Assembly: GCA_036346405.1 (NCBI GenBank)
Contig: CM070568.1
Coordinates: forward strand, 2,920,221 to 2,984,220
From: Phyllostachys edulis
Taxonomy: Eukaryota > Streptophyta > Magnoliopsida > Poales > Poaceae
DNA length: 64,000 nucleotides
Reading direction: 5' to 3'
In this document: positions 1 to 11,046 of the stretch, one piece after another
Layout: every line of letters begins with the position of its first letter
Numbering within the stretch: the stretch's first letter is position 1
Notes under the pieces: model-generated
Databases searched by the model: none
Seen by the model: the letters and a program-made list of their open reading frames with translations, nothing else
Told to the model about the DNA's origin: nothing
Translations under genes and position numbers: made by a program

Positions 1-285
1 GAAACATCCGGTTACAATTATTACATAAAATCTCTAATACACACTATTTATTAAACATCACTATATATCAAGCGGCACAAGATGGTGAACTTCTTCTTGA
101 CGATGACCCTTGGTTATGATCATGCCAGAACCATGGAGTGTCCTCGCATTTAGCGTGATGCTTGGGTCTTTGGTCACATCAAGGGCTGGATTCGGTCATC
201 CCTTTCATAATCTTCTCGACTTGTCCGACTTGTCCTCAATTCCCACGATGTTTCTTTTCCCCAAAGAACTATGTATGCTTTTGGC

Positions 286-3200
286 TCATTGGTTGATTTG
301 TCGCCGCTTTTTCCCTCTCTTGGGTTTTGTAGACATGTCTTTCACATAGAACACCGATTCACATCGCAGAAGGACTAATGGTTCGCCTTTGTACCCAATA
401 TTGTTGAGGTCCACCGTTGTCATTCCATACTCCTTGTCGATCGTTACCCCGCCTCCCATCATCTTCACCCATTGGCACCGGAACAAAGGGACTTTAAAAT
501 TAGGTGCGTAGTCTAGTTCCCAAATCTCCTCTATGCGCCATAATATGTTTGCCTCTTTCCATTTGGGTCTGTGGCATCTACGCGACACCACTGCTTTTGG
601 TTCGTGCTCTTTTATCTTGGGCTACTGTAAAATGTATTTCCATTTATCTCGCACTTTGTACGTGAGGATGTGCCACGATGGTTGCCTAGCCAACAAATAC
701 AGCTTGCTCATCAATATTGTCATCACCCGACATTCTTTTCGCAACCAACCGCTGAAAGTTTCCATGTGATGACGCCTAATCCAAGCTTCATTCTTCCCTC
801 GAAACCGATCGAGGAACTCCTTGTGTACTCGACATACGGCTCCACCACGGAGGAGTTTTGAAGAACTGTAGTGCGCTTTATTGAAATAATCGCCCCCTGC
901 ATCGATATATGTTTTCTTCCCTAGTGTTCCTTTCCAAGAAGTCTCCCTCGTGTCGCGATTCAGAACACCAATCGGGTCAAGGTCGGGAATGAAGTCAACA
1001 TGTAACTCAATGACCTCCTCTCGTCCCGTAGCCCTTGGCGATGCTTCCTTCTCGCCGAGCACGCCGGTGAACATATTTCTTCAGACTCCTATGAACCTCT
1101 CAAAGGGGAACATGTTGTGTAGGAACACAGACCGAGAATATTAATCTCCTTGACCAGTGAACTAGGAGGTGTGTCATGATATTAAAGAAGGATGGAGGAA
1201 CACCAACTCAAAGTCGACAAGACATTGAACCACATCATTCTCAGAGAGTAGCTAGTTCCATTGGATTGATTGCCTTCGAGAAATTGCATTGAGGAATGCA
1301 CATAGCTTCACGATGGCCGACGCACATGTGGAGGTAGAATTCTCTTAAAGCAACCTAAGCAATTGCGCTATAAGCACGTGGCGCTATGGGACTTTAAGTG
1401 TAGGAATTTCTTCTCCGCACATTTATTATACGCTTTATATTGGAGGAGAATCCAGATGGGACCTTGATGTTGTTTAGGCATTCAAACATGCTTTCCTTCT
1501 CTTCTTTGCTAAGAGTGAAGCTAGCGTGTCTTAAGTAATGGCGCCCATCGTCTGCCTTCTCTCGATGCAAAGTTGTCTCGTTTTTTCATGCGCCGCAAGT
1601 CCCGCTGCGTGCTTCGAGTGAATCCTTAGACTTTCCATACACATCCATGAATCCTAGCAGTTCACACAAAGATTCTTTGTCGTGCATCACGCCGATCGCT
1701 ATGGACCTCTAGGACTTGCCAATAGGGTAGCTCCAAAATATGGACTTCTTCTTCCACATGGGTGCGTGTCCCTTAGCATCTTTCTAATGTGTTCGCCGCC
1801 TTGTCCCTTTCCAAAGACTACTTGCACATCCTTGACCATATCAAGTACATCCTCCCCGCCGGCTATGTAGGCTTGGTTCGTGTTCGCCTTACCGCTAAAA
1901 TGCTTGCCTTTCTTTCTTAGTTGGTGATTCATAGGAAGAAAACGACGATGGCCAAGGTACACGACCTTTCGACATTTTTTCAAATATATACCGTCAATGT
2001 CATCAAAACATTGTGTGCATGCATTGTATCCCTTGTTTGTCCGTCTCCGAAGATTACTTAGAGCAGCCAATCATTGATTGTTACGAACAACAATGCTCGC
2101 AGTCGTCAAGTGTTCCTGCTTGTACTCATCCCACATACGCACACCGGTTTGCTCCATAAAAGCAGGAGTTCCTCAACTAATGGCCTCTGTAGACATCGAT
2201 GTCGCTGCAAAGTTGCCTCGGCCTTGATGAGCACCGCATCATAATGAACTTCCGCTTCATGCATAACCATGGAGGAAGGTTGTAGATACATAGAGTAATG
2301 TGCCAAGTGCTATGACTAGTGCTCGTCCCCAAAAGGATTCATACCATCCGCATTTAAAGCTTAACCTTAGGTTTCTTGCGCCATCCGCAAACTCCGGAAT
2401 TCTCTCGCCTATTGTTTCCACCGACCCATCGCCAGGTGTCTCAACATGTTGTCTACCTTACGGTCTTCTTTGTGCCATCGCGACAACTTTGCATGGTCCT
2501 TGTTTATGAACAGACGTTTCAGCGTGGTATTATAGGAGCATACCACATAACCTTGGCAGGATTTTCTTCCGGACGTTCTTCGCCTCAACATCGCCAGGTC
2601 ATCTCGCCGATCTTATACCGCGACGCTTTGCATACGGGCATTCATCCAAATTCTCGTAGTCCTTGCCACGATACAGATGCATCATTAGGACATGCATGTA
2701 TCTTCCGGATTTCTAATCCCAAAGGGCAAACGACTGCTTTTGCTTCAGACGTAGTGGCGGTGCAATTCGTTAGGCTTCTAAGCATCTTTTTGGATCTTCG
2801 AATTGCCCAAATGCCTTGTCGGATACACCATTCTCGGCCTTCCATTGTAGCAACTCCGTTGTTGTACCCAACTTTTTTGCCCATCTTCTACGGACGGTAT
2901 AGTAATTTCTTGTGATCCTCTAGCATGCGGTCAAACTTAGCCTTCTCCTTTTCACTTTCGCAATCTCTTTGTGCATCACTTAATGACATCACCAAAAGCA
3001 TCATCTTCAGCGAGTGTGTCTTCGCCTCGCTTCTTCTTCACTTTCACCATTGCAAGATCATCGGTCACCGATTGAGCAATAATGTCGTTAGGGTCCAATT
3101 GTTCTTCTTCACCTTCTTCCATTATAACCCCGGTTTCTCCGTGCTTGGTCCAACAAATATAGTTTGGCATGAAACCCGACTTCAACAAGTGTGAGTGAAG

Positions 3201-3380
3201 ACTCCTTGAGCTAGAATATTCCTTCAAATTCTTACACAGGCACATGGACAAAGACATGAAACCATCCCGCTTTGTTTGCCTTTACCACTCTTAAGAAATA
3301 ATGCACGCCATCAATGAACTCTTTGAGCGGCGATCGACATTGTACATCCAATGGCGTGTCATCGTCTGCATTATATGACA
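286..3380 (-). pseudogene. TNP2-like CACTA transposase, decayed
   Basis: Read on the minus strand from right to left, pieces of a plant CACTA transposase appear in the correct order but in shifting frames. About 3110-3380 resembles the transposase-associated domain (HLLKSGFMPNYICW followed by HGE). About 2640-2760 has PLGLEIRKIHACPND, typical of the TNP2 N-terminal part. About 2400-2590 has the RLF..KDHAKLSRWHKE block. About 1700-2070 has the GYNACTQCF and YLGHRRFLP blocks of the Transposase_21 core. About 622-1074 and 286-591 correspond to the later DUF4218/DUF4216 regions (EEIWELDYAP, VPLFRCQWV). In an active element this protein binds the ends and catalyses excision. Several frameshifts and stops separate the blocks, so no full product can be made. 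The start near 3380 is an ATG in the frame leading into the first block. Identification is firm; exact exon limits are not. Confidence 0.85.
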
Positions 3381-4164
3381 TATCACATAATTACTAAGTC
3401 AACAATCAATCCAAAAGGCAAACAATAACTAAGTGATTAAGCTAATTAAGAGATTAACTAATTACTTAATAATTAAATATTAAACTTATTTATTAAAACA
3501 AAATTAATATTTATTATTTTTACCCAAGAGGTTGGATCTGATAAGATAAGACTTATCTCATCAAACACCCTCAAAGCTTAACCTAACTAACACATGTAAA
3601 AGTCATTTTTCATTTATTTAAATAATTATTAAATAAGGTGAAAAATAAAAGTCTTCAGATTGATCCCAAAATTTTTGTACAGATAGTTCATAGCCTAATT
3701 AGATGGCAAAACAATTTTCAGAATTTTTGGATCATTAATTTAGCCTACAAAATTCATGGAATAATAATTAAATAAATAAGCATAAAATAGGTATAAATTC
3801 AACTTTGTCCAAATAGTCTTAAAATTTTTATATGGACTGTTCACAGTGTAACTTAGTGGAAAAACAAATTTCATGATTTTTGGAAATTTATTGTGGCCTA
3901 CAAAAATCATGAAAGTTCCATTTATGAATTAATTGGCAATTTTATAACATATAAAAATTATTCAAATTTCACATTTCATATTTTTCATAATGGACGGCAG
4001 GGTTAGCATCAGAGCTTATCGCTGAACACGCCGGTGAATACGGTTGAGTGAATGAACGGTTCATGGTGGTGACAATGGCAATGCATGCAAGTGTGTCCTG
4101 CCATGATAACGGCGTTCCCGCCTCTCGTGATTTAACGCCAAGGTGAGTTTAAATAGAAGGATAT

Positions 4165-4461
4165 TTAGTCGGTTGGTGTTACCAACCGACTAATGCCAAC
4201 CTTTAGTCCAGGTTGGTACTACAATCCGACTAAAGATTTAGTCCCGGATTGTAGTACCAACCGACTAAGGTTGACATTTAGTCCTGCTGGTAACACCAAC
4301 CGACTAAAAGCTCGCCACCGAGCTCGCCACCAGAGTGTTAAGGATTTTAGTCCGGTTGGTGTTACCAACCGGGACTAAAGATCTTTTTGGTCCCGGACGC
4401 AATTTTCTCCGAAACTATTGCCTATTTGGCAGTTCGATCAAAGGTCTGTTCTGTAGTAGTG
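4165..4461. repeat. CACTA subterminal repeats and terminal inverted repeat
   Basis: Several copies of a TTAGTC(CCGG)TTGGT-like motif occur in both orientations, forming short hairpins such as the pair around 4165-4190 and 4350-4380. They end in the CACTA terminus at 4446-4461. In this superfamily such motifs are transposase (TNPA-like) binding sites; that role is inferred here from the family. Confidence 0.75.
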
Positions 4462-4877
4462 GATGCTTGCCACCGCGACATGGGCCGCTCGTGAGAGGCA
4501 CGTCACGTACGTACCTGCAACAAAGAGCAGGTGAGGAGCCATGTGATGGGACTAGCTGGGTAATATGTTTGGGAAGAACTCCGATGTGATTGCCCCGTTG
4601 ATTACCAAGATGAAACAAAGGCAAAAAGAAATTAAACCGAGGATCCATGTGACCGCCGTTACATGTCCTACGGTTTCGTGAACCAAAAGGCGATCGATGC
4701 ATGCATGCACCACAGCCACATCACTAGTGTATACTGTATAGTGTACGAGTACACGGACAGTATTTATACTTGTCATCCATGCTTCACCAACCAGTCTAGC
4801 ATGCATGCATGCGCGCGGCTACTACAGTACTACTAACCTGCTTGCTTTTTTGCTTGCAACGTAACATGCATGCATGT
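4462..4877. other. Intergenic stretch, nothing recognised
   Basis: No coding signal. It contains runs of CATGCATG (around 4693-4705, 4799-4812 and 4866-4875) and separates the CACTA end from the next LTR. Confidence 0.5.
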
Positions 4878-6874
4878 TGTTGGACCAGATTACGTGACGA
4901 GAGGGGCTGAATAGGACTACCTATTTTTTTCACCACCTACGGCATTCAATTTTTCTTTATCACTTTAATAGCTATAAAAGCTGTGAAAATATAAAGCACA
5001 AGAACACAGCAGAAATCTTGTGTTAAAACCGAAAAACCACACGGGTCAAAGACCCACGGCCGGTCTAACCGCCGGCCGCAAGAACAACAGCTTGAATTGA
5101 TCTCCAAAAGAACTAACTTTTGATTTGGAGATCCAAATCCTCTGATATTTCAAACATAGCTCACTAAGAAGGTCAGAAACATATTCCAATCGACGATCAG
5201 GACAATCGAAGCCATGGTTTTATGAATTTGTTGAATGAGATCAAGAGGGCACAAAAACAAGAGAAAATCAAAACTTGATTCAAGAGCTTGCTCATGGGTA
5301 GATGATTGTCAAGATGACCCTAGATAAATTCCCACAAGTCCTAGTAATCTAGAGCACAACAAAAGACCCAACCAAGACCCTTGGAACACAAAAATCCTAA
5401 AAGCACTAAAGAGAGAGCAAGAACAACATAGAACTCATCTTGGAGGCAACCTTGCTTCGATTAATTCGAGAGATTGTAGGTTTACAACCACTTCACTATA
5501 GAGGACAAACGCTCAACACATGAGCATTCAATCAATCCATTTCCCTCGAACTCTAGCCCTCTCTATCTCTCTACTTTCCCAAATCATAAATTAGGGTTTC
5601 CTAGGCTTGAGTTGATAAGTGCAAATCCTCCACTCCTCCCTTTTATAGTGGAGACTAGGTCTAAAAATGAAACCTTATCGGGCACCTGTTAAGCCCATAA
5701 ACAAATGAGTCTACACTCACACACATGCTTCTAAAAGCGGATGACAAACTGGGACTCCTGAATATGTCTCTCCGTGATCTTCGTCTTCTCTTGACCTAAA
5801 CCGCCTCTCATTTGCGCCGTCCCACGCTACGGTTTCTCTAAGGTCACCAACCCGATATTTTGGCGAAGATACCAAAATATCCCTTCCCAGTCCTTCTCCA
5901 AAGGCTGAGTCCGATCAACGTGAAGCAATCCCATGCTTCGCCGTGCATAGGTTCATCAATGGCTCTCTTCATGTCAGTAAGTCTCTCCCAACCGGCTTCT
6001 ATTGGACCACTATGGCACTTACACCGATCCCTAAGCCACTTGATGCACCCCGTTGCACCGAACTTTCCGTTCGGTCGTTCTTGTCCATCTTACGCCATGC
6101 TTGAGTCCAATCACTTCACACGACATCTTCGATCGTTCTGAATCTCAGCTCTCTTAGCCTAATCCTGATCATCCTCGCCATTGACCGTAGTGGACTCCAA
6201 ACCACCTGCACAATAATAGACCAATAAATCGATTCTGGGCACAAGTAGACCTGTTCAAATGTCGAGGTGGGCTTGAAAATCCTGGCCTTGAATGGGCAGG
6301 CCCCAGCCCGGCTCGGCCCGAAAATCCATTTTTTGAATTTAAATCATTTTATTTTTTTGGAATAAAAAGTAATATTTAATTCATTTCAAGAATTAAAGAA
6401 ATAATTTTTTTATTATTTTTATTAAATTCAGCGGGATTTTGGGCTTTTGCGCTGGAAATCAACTCCCTAGCCCGACCTGGGCTTGGGCCGGGTCGGGCCA
6501 CCCATGAACAGATCTAGGCACAAGTTCCTTGTAACTTGACCCACGTTAGACAAAACATGCATCATATAACACCTATGCACTGACACCCATGACTTCAGCC
6601 AATTCGACAAGGTTCATCGCCTTCCCGATGCAAGAACCCCCTCTGGCGGGTTCGAACGCCATCGACGGCCGATCTGATCGCCAGTAGGCCGGTCTAACCG
6701 TCCCAAGTCGGTCTAACCACCCACCTGTCTGGCCATCGGCAATCGGCCGGTCAGACCGCTCCGGAAATTTTCCTTATGACTGGACATCACATTGTTTGAA
6801 AATTTCGAACTCTATCTACTTTTGCCTTGAAACTTTATTTTCCATAAAACTTAGTGCAAACTCACCTCCTAACA
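4878..6874 (-). mobile_element. Orphan Copia-type LTR (probable solo LTR), minus orientation
   Basis: Read on the minus strand the segment begins TGTTAGGAGGTGAG (at 6874) and ends ...GGTCCAACA (at 4878), i.e. TG...CA. The end region (TATTCAGCCCCTC) resembles the pyrimidine-rich 3' end of SIRE-type Copia LTRs such as the one ending at 11023. GGTCTAACCG/CGGTCAGACCG motifs recur inside it (about 5054-5080 and 6690-6760). No gag or pol lies on either side. The flanking 5-mers (CATGT and CTCCC) do not match, so it may be a recombination product or the ends may be slightly misplaced. A hAT MITE is inserted at 6246. Confidence 0.45.
6246..6516. mobile_element. hAT-type MITE (271 bp)
   Basis: Terminal inverted repeats TAGACCTGTTCA and TGAACAGATCTA bound the element. 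They are flanked on both sides by the same 8 bp, GGCACAAG (6238-6245 and 6517-6524). An 8-bp target duplication is the hallmark of hAT transposition. The interior is GC-rich near the ends (GGCCCGGCTCGGCCC-like) and AT-rich in the middle, with no coding capacity. The perfect duplication shows a clean insertion into the surrounding LTR. Confidence 0.9.
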
Positions 6875-7488
6875 CTCCCACATAAGTATACGAATGGTAG
6901 CAGGCAGGTAGCACACTACTACTCGTAAATTACTTAAACTAGATCCATCAGTCTGGCGGGCCTGAGCAAGCAACAGGTCCAAGATCTGTACCTTAATTCC
7001 TCCAGATCACCATCGATCGAGACTTCATTGCATCGTCCCAGCCCTAGCCAGCCTTGTGATAACTGAGAGAGACTGAATGCCCCTAGCTTTAATCATCATA
7101 CTGCAGCCAGGGGAGGAATTGCAAAGCCCTGACTGAATTCGGCGTGGCAGCATGGATTGGGGACACAGGCACAAGCAGATTTTGGGTTTGGGTTTGGGTT
7201 TTGCTTGTTTGGTCGATCTGAAACTACTCCTCTTTCTCTGTTGGATTGGATTGGGTACGATCGACTAGCAAGACCTAGTAAATGATGGGATGGGCCTCCA
7301 AAGCAGCATATTCTGTTTGCAATCGTTCCCCAGAATTGGCGGCCTGCCCAAGGCAATTGACATATACATATCTATACATAAGGCCAGTGGGAAGCCTTTC
7401 CAACGCTCCGCCGTGAATAGTCGGTCACTTTGTTTTTTTTAGTCTGCTATACACACCACGATAAAATCGTACGTACATGCTAGGAGGA
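6875..7488. other. Intergenic stretch, no gene seen
   Basis: Low-repeat sequence with a short (GGGTTT)n-like run at about 7183-7203. No open frame shows family resemblance or a plausible exon structure. Confidence 0.5.
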
Positions 7489-8100
7489 ATTTTTTTTATT
7501 TGCCCTATAACGCCATGTAATTACAAAAATAACCCTCCTTCCATCGTATTTGCAAAATTAGACCACATACGAGTGCAGAATCGCTGGGGGACCGACACGT
7601 GTCCCCTTCCGCGGTCACGGAGCGCGGAAGGGACGCGGGCGCGGGAGAAGCGACGCAGGTGCGGGACTGGAGGGAGCGGTCACCTTCCACGCTGGAGGAG
7701 TGCAGAAGGACAGCGAGATCCTGTGGTGGCCGAGCGCAGAAGGTCCACGGGCGAGGCAACGCACGGGCGGGAGCGCGCGGGCCGTACAAGCTTCCGCACT
7801 CGGTGACCGCGGAAAGTCGCCGACTTCCTGCGCTCGGCGACCACGGAAAGGCGACGGCGATTTTCACATGGCGATCATGAAAGACGCTGCCCCGCAGACT
7901 TCTCCGTGTCCGCTACTTCGGTTCGCAGACTGCCAAATTCCTACGCAAGGCCGCTCTTTTCGTGCTCACGGACCGCAGAAGGGGACACGCATCGGCCCTC
8001 CAGTGATTCCGCACTCGTATGGGGTCTAATTTTACAAATACGGTGGAAGAGAGATCATTTTTGTAATTACGTGACGCTACATGACCAAATCAAAAAAAAT
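7489..8100. mobile_element. Mutator-like non-autonomous element with ~130-bp terminal inverted repeats
   Basis: The left arm (about 7489-7620) and right arm (about 7968-8100) are inverted copies of each other. Matching blocks include ATTTTTTTT at the tips, GTAATTACAAAAAT, AAAATTAGACC, CATACGAGTGC, and CGTGTCCCCTTC deeper in. Long terminal inverted repeats around a GC-rich core are typical of MULE/Pack-MULE elements. The core (7620-7970) has no recognisable protein and repeats short GAGCGCAGAAGG-like words. No 9-bp target duplication is evident next to the chosen ends (CTAGGAGGA versus CATCTACGA), so the tips may be off by a few bases or the duplication has decayed. Confidence 0.7.
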
Positions 8101-9193
8101 CATCTACGAGAGACAGGTGGTGGCGCAGCTGGCCACTGGGGGGTGCGTGTGCCGGGGCAGGGGCCAGCGTGTGGGCATGTGGCAGTCGGCGGGCGCTTAG
8201 AGGATACATGGGAGTAGGAGGGGCAGTCGGGCTCGGAGGAGAAGGGTCGCCGCTCGGCTTCGGCGTGGGTTGGCGCTCGACTTCTCTTGATCTCGGTGAG
8301 TACTTGGCTAAAAACCTAATTTTTCAGTTGAATTGATGTTCTGAGGGTCAACGTATGCGAGGAAAGAGTCCTACGGCGATACAGCGCAGAGTCGGTGTGC
8401 GTGCGTCCGTGCGACGTTGCAAGACTCTCCACCTACTCGGAATCGCGTCTCCTTCTTTCTGGAACTTTCAAAAATGTGCATCGACCGACGCCAAGTCGTT
8501 GAGCTTCATAGTGGGCCGAAACGATTCCTTGGGGCTCCGCCTGGGCGCAAGTCCACACGTGGCCTGGTAGGCCGGGCTTCAATGCCTTCTGGCTTCGTAG
8601 CTTTTGTGTCCGATCTTCGATTTGGACAAATAATTTATACATTTCGGTCACTTCGATGAGGCAGATACCATGGTGACCTCCAATTTGACATTTGATGAAG
8701 TTCATTTTGGCACAATTCCTGAGGAAGCTCTTTATAACATGATGTATTTCAGGATAGTTCCTGCATACCAACTCATTTGCCAATATCTCCAAAATTGGTT
8801 AGGGTTAGTAGCCAAGTGGCTTCAATGATCAATTATGACGTGATAAATCAAAGAAAAAAGGGGCGAGAATATTAGTATAAAATAAAACTAGTGGACGTAC
8901 CCACACAATTGGGCGGCTCCATTACAACACAAATGTGTTTGATTACCCGCAGAGTTGCGCAGCTAGATATTACAATACAATCCTTTTTGGTTATACAACT
9001 CTAATGTGTATGACTAAAAATACAATTGTATTTGTTATACAACTCTAACATCTATCTACGATTAATCTACACCGTTATAATCTGGCCCCACCAAAAGAAG
9101 GCGTGTATCAACTAATGGTAGAATTTCTAGGATTTTTTCTACTTATTTAGATTATAATTGGATTTTCTTGGCCTCAAAATGAAGATGGTGCCT
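8101..9193. other. Intergenic or transposon debris, unassigned
   Basis: A GC-rich part (8110-8290) is followed by about 500 bp (8290-8830) with a 119-codon minus-strand open frame at 8433-8792 that I cannot assign to a family. It resembles untranslated retrotransposon sequence more than a gene. The last 350 bp are AT-rich. No LTR ends or target duplications were found. Confidence 0.35.
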
Positions 9194-11023
9194 TGAATCT
9201 CACCAAGAGGTTTTTGGTCATGATATTTGATGATGAACACATTGACAATAAGCTAGACTTAGTCTCAGTACTTAATGATGAATACATTGTCTTTGGAACT
9301 TGTTTGTGCTCTTCAACTGACTTGCATTTGAGTTCTCTGGCCAAATTGAAAATCGCTTCTTGTCGGGATTATCGGTAGTACCGGTTTTGTACATGCGAAC
9401 TACCGGCGCGGTATGACCGCAGTGTGCAATGGTAGTACCGCAGGTCTTGTTTTCGAACGTGTTTTAGCTCAAATCATTAGATCCCGATCCGAGCGCCCAC
9501 GTGGCAAAAGGGCTTTGTTTCAAGTTTTTGAGTTTTTTTCGTGTTTATGTAATACTGGCGTTGTTTTCACGGAACTATCGCTTGGCGGTAGTACCATGAG
9601 TAGTTTACTGTAGTACCGCAAGTCATTTTTTCTAGTGCGTTTGTTTCGGTTCGTTAGATCTTGATCTAACGGCCGATTTTGAGATGAATGTTCGACCGCT
9701 CGAACTCCTCAAGGAATGTGAGCCTTTGATCCGAAATCGACTACCGTTATTGATGTAACGCTCGACCGCCCAAGATGAAAGCTTTGTGAGCCGTTGATTT
9801 GAGATCCGATTTAATGAAATCATCTCGACTTGCTACAAGATTTTAAGATCCGATGGTCAGGAAGACGGTCCGATCGCCAAATCATTTGGGCCGTTCGTCA
9901 GCTTCTTTTTGCGTTCGTGAGAAGTTTTGCCAAACATTCGCATCATTGATGAACGCGTAGTACCGTGTTGTTCGGTAGTACCGGTGTGTTAATGGCGGTA
10001 ATACCGCACTTGGTTTTTCAGAAAGAGAAAGCTTCGATGTAATCGTTAAGTCAAAATCGGTAGTACCGCAAGAAATGTGAAACCAGATGACCAAGAGATT
10101 TGCAATACCGCAGCTTTGAACGGCAGTAGTACCTAACAAAGGTATGACCGCAATGTTACGGATGGAAATTCCAGAGAGCTTGTTTTTGAAGATCTTGAGT
10201 TTTCCGATGAGCGGTAGTTCAAGAAGAAGCTGAAGCGGACGATCGCTGCAGCGGTAGTACCGGATGTATAATGGCGGTAGTTCCGATTATGCTCTAGGAA
10301 GTTGTCGTTTTGGGGATTTGACTGAGGATTTGTTAAATTCGTGAGCTATATCTTGTTGCATGATGCATGATAGTGTTTATGGGTGTGAGTGATCTAATGG
10401 ATGGTCAAGTTGGAGAACTTGTGCCAAGAATTGGTTTCTTTGATCTATGCATGTGCAGGTTAGGTGTTGAGGACGAACTACGTTCGGTGACGGGATTGAC
10501 TCGAACTAGGATGGGGAATCTGAGGTCTTAGAAGTCGTGGATGTCAAGAGGTGGTTTGGATCGCGCTGAAGCACGTGGAGATCAAGGGGTGCACGCTGGA
10601 AGCTACGGGATGGAGTCCTGGAGGCTTACGGCGTGGAGTTTTGGAAAGACAGATTTGGAAGGAGTTCTAAATCTGGTTGTTTTGAGATAGAGTCTGTATT
10701 GGTGTCGTATTGGACATGAATAGGACTCTAGCCTATAAGAAGAGGCAGAGGGTGCGCTTTGCTTGTAGCAGATTTTTGGGTTTTTGATGGTAGCTTGTTT
10801 TTGCTGTTTTGCTATGGTTTAGAGGTCCTTTGTTTTGGGGCTTCGAGGGATGATTGTTGAGAGCCTTGTAGACACAAATTAAGTTTGATATATAAAGTTT
10901 AGATTCGTTCAACTTTGGTTCTTGATTTGTCGATCTTGCTGAGCGCCTAAGTTGGAATTCGGGGGGTCAATTCTCTGCAATCATTCAACCCCCCCCCCTT
11001 CTGATTGCCATTACGATCCTACA
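9194..11023 (+). repeat. 5' LTR of the Copia element
   Basis: It starts TGAATCTCACCAAGAGG, a mutated form of the right LTR start TGTAAGACCAAGAGG, and ends ...GATCCTACA just before the primer site. It carries a scattered array of GGTAGTACCG-like words shared with the right LTR. Confidence 0.88.
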
Positions 11024-11025
11024 AG

Positions 11026-11040
11026 TGGTATCATAGCAAG
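11026..11040 (+). other. Primer-binding site (initiator Met tRNA)
   Basis: TGGTATCATAGCAAG lies two bases after the LTR end ACA. It is close to the usual plant consensus complementary to the 3' end of tRNA-iMet, where minus-strand synthesis starts. Confidence 0.85.
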
Positions 11041-11046
11041 GTTGCA

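Larger units (their letters stand above)
1..4461 (-). mobile_element. CACTA (En/Spm) transposon, 5' part, running off the left window edge
   Basis: The right end at 4446-4461 is CTGTTCTGTAGTAGTG, the reverse complement of a CACTA terminus (CACTACTACAG...). Just inside it, 4165-4395 holds inverted and direct copies of a TTTAGTCCCGGTTGGT-like motif, the usual subterminal repeats of grass CACTA elements. A minus-strand TNP2-type transposase follows from about 3380 downwards, so the 5' end of the element is at 4461 and the 3' end lies beyond position 1. The coding part is decayed, so the copy is not autonomous. The 3-bp target duplication cannot be checked without the other end. Confidence 0.85.

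Noticed and set aside
7183..7203. (GGGTTT)n run as a possible interstitial telomere repeat
   Set aside because: Only about three units, and the word is GGGTTT without the extra A of the plant telomere repeat TTTAGGG.
8433..8792. 119-codon minus-strand frame
   Set aside because: No family resemblance, no introns or motifs, next to transposon debris; not enough for a gene call.
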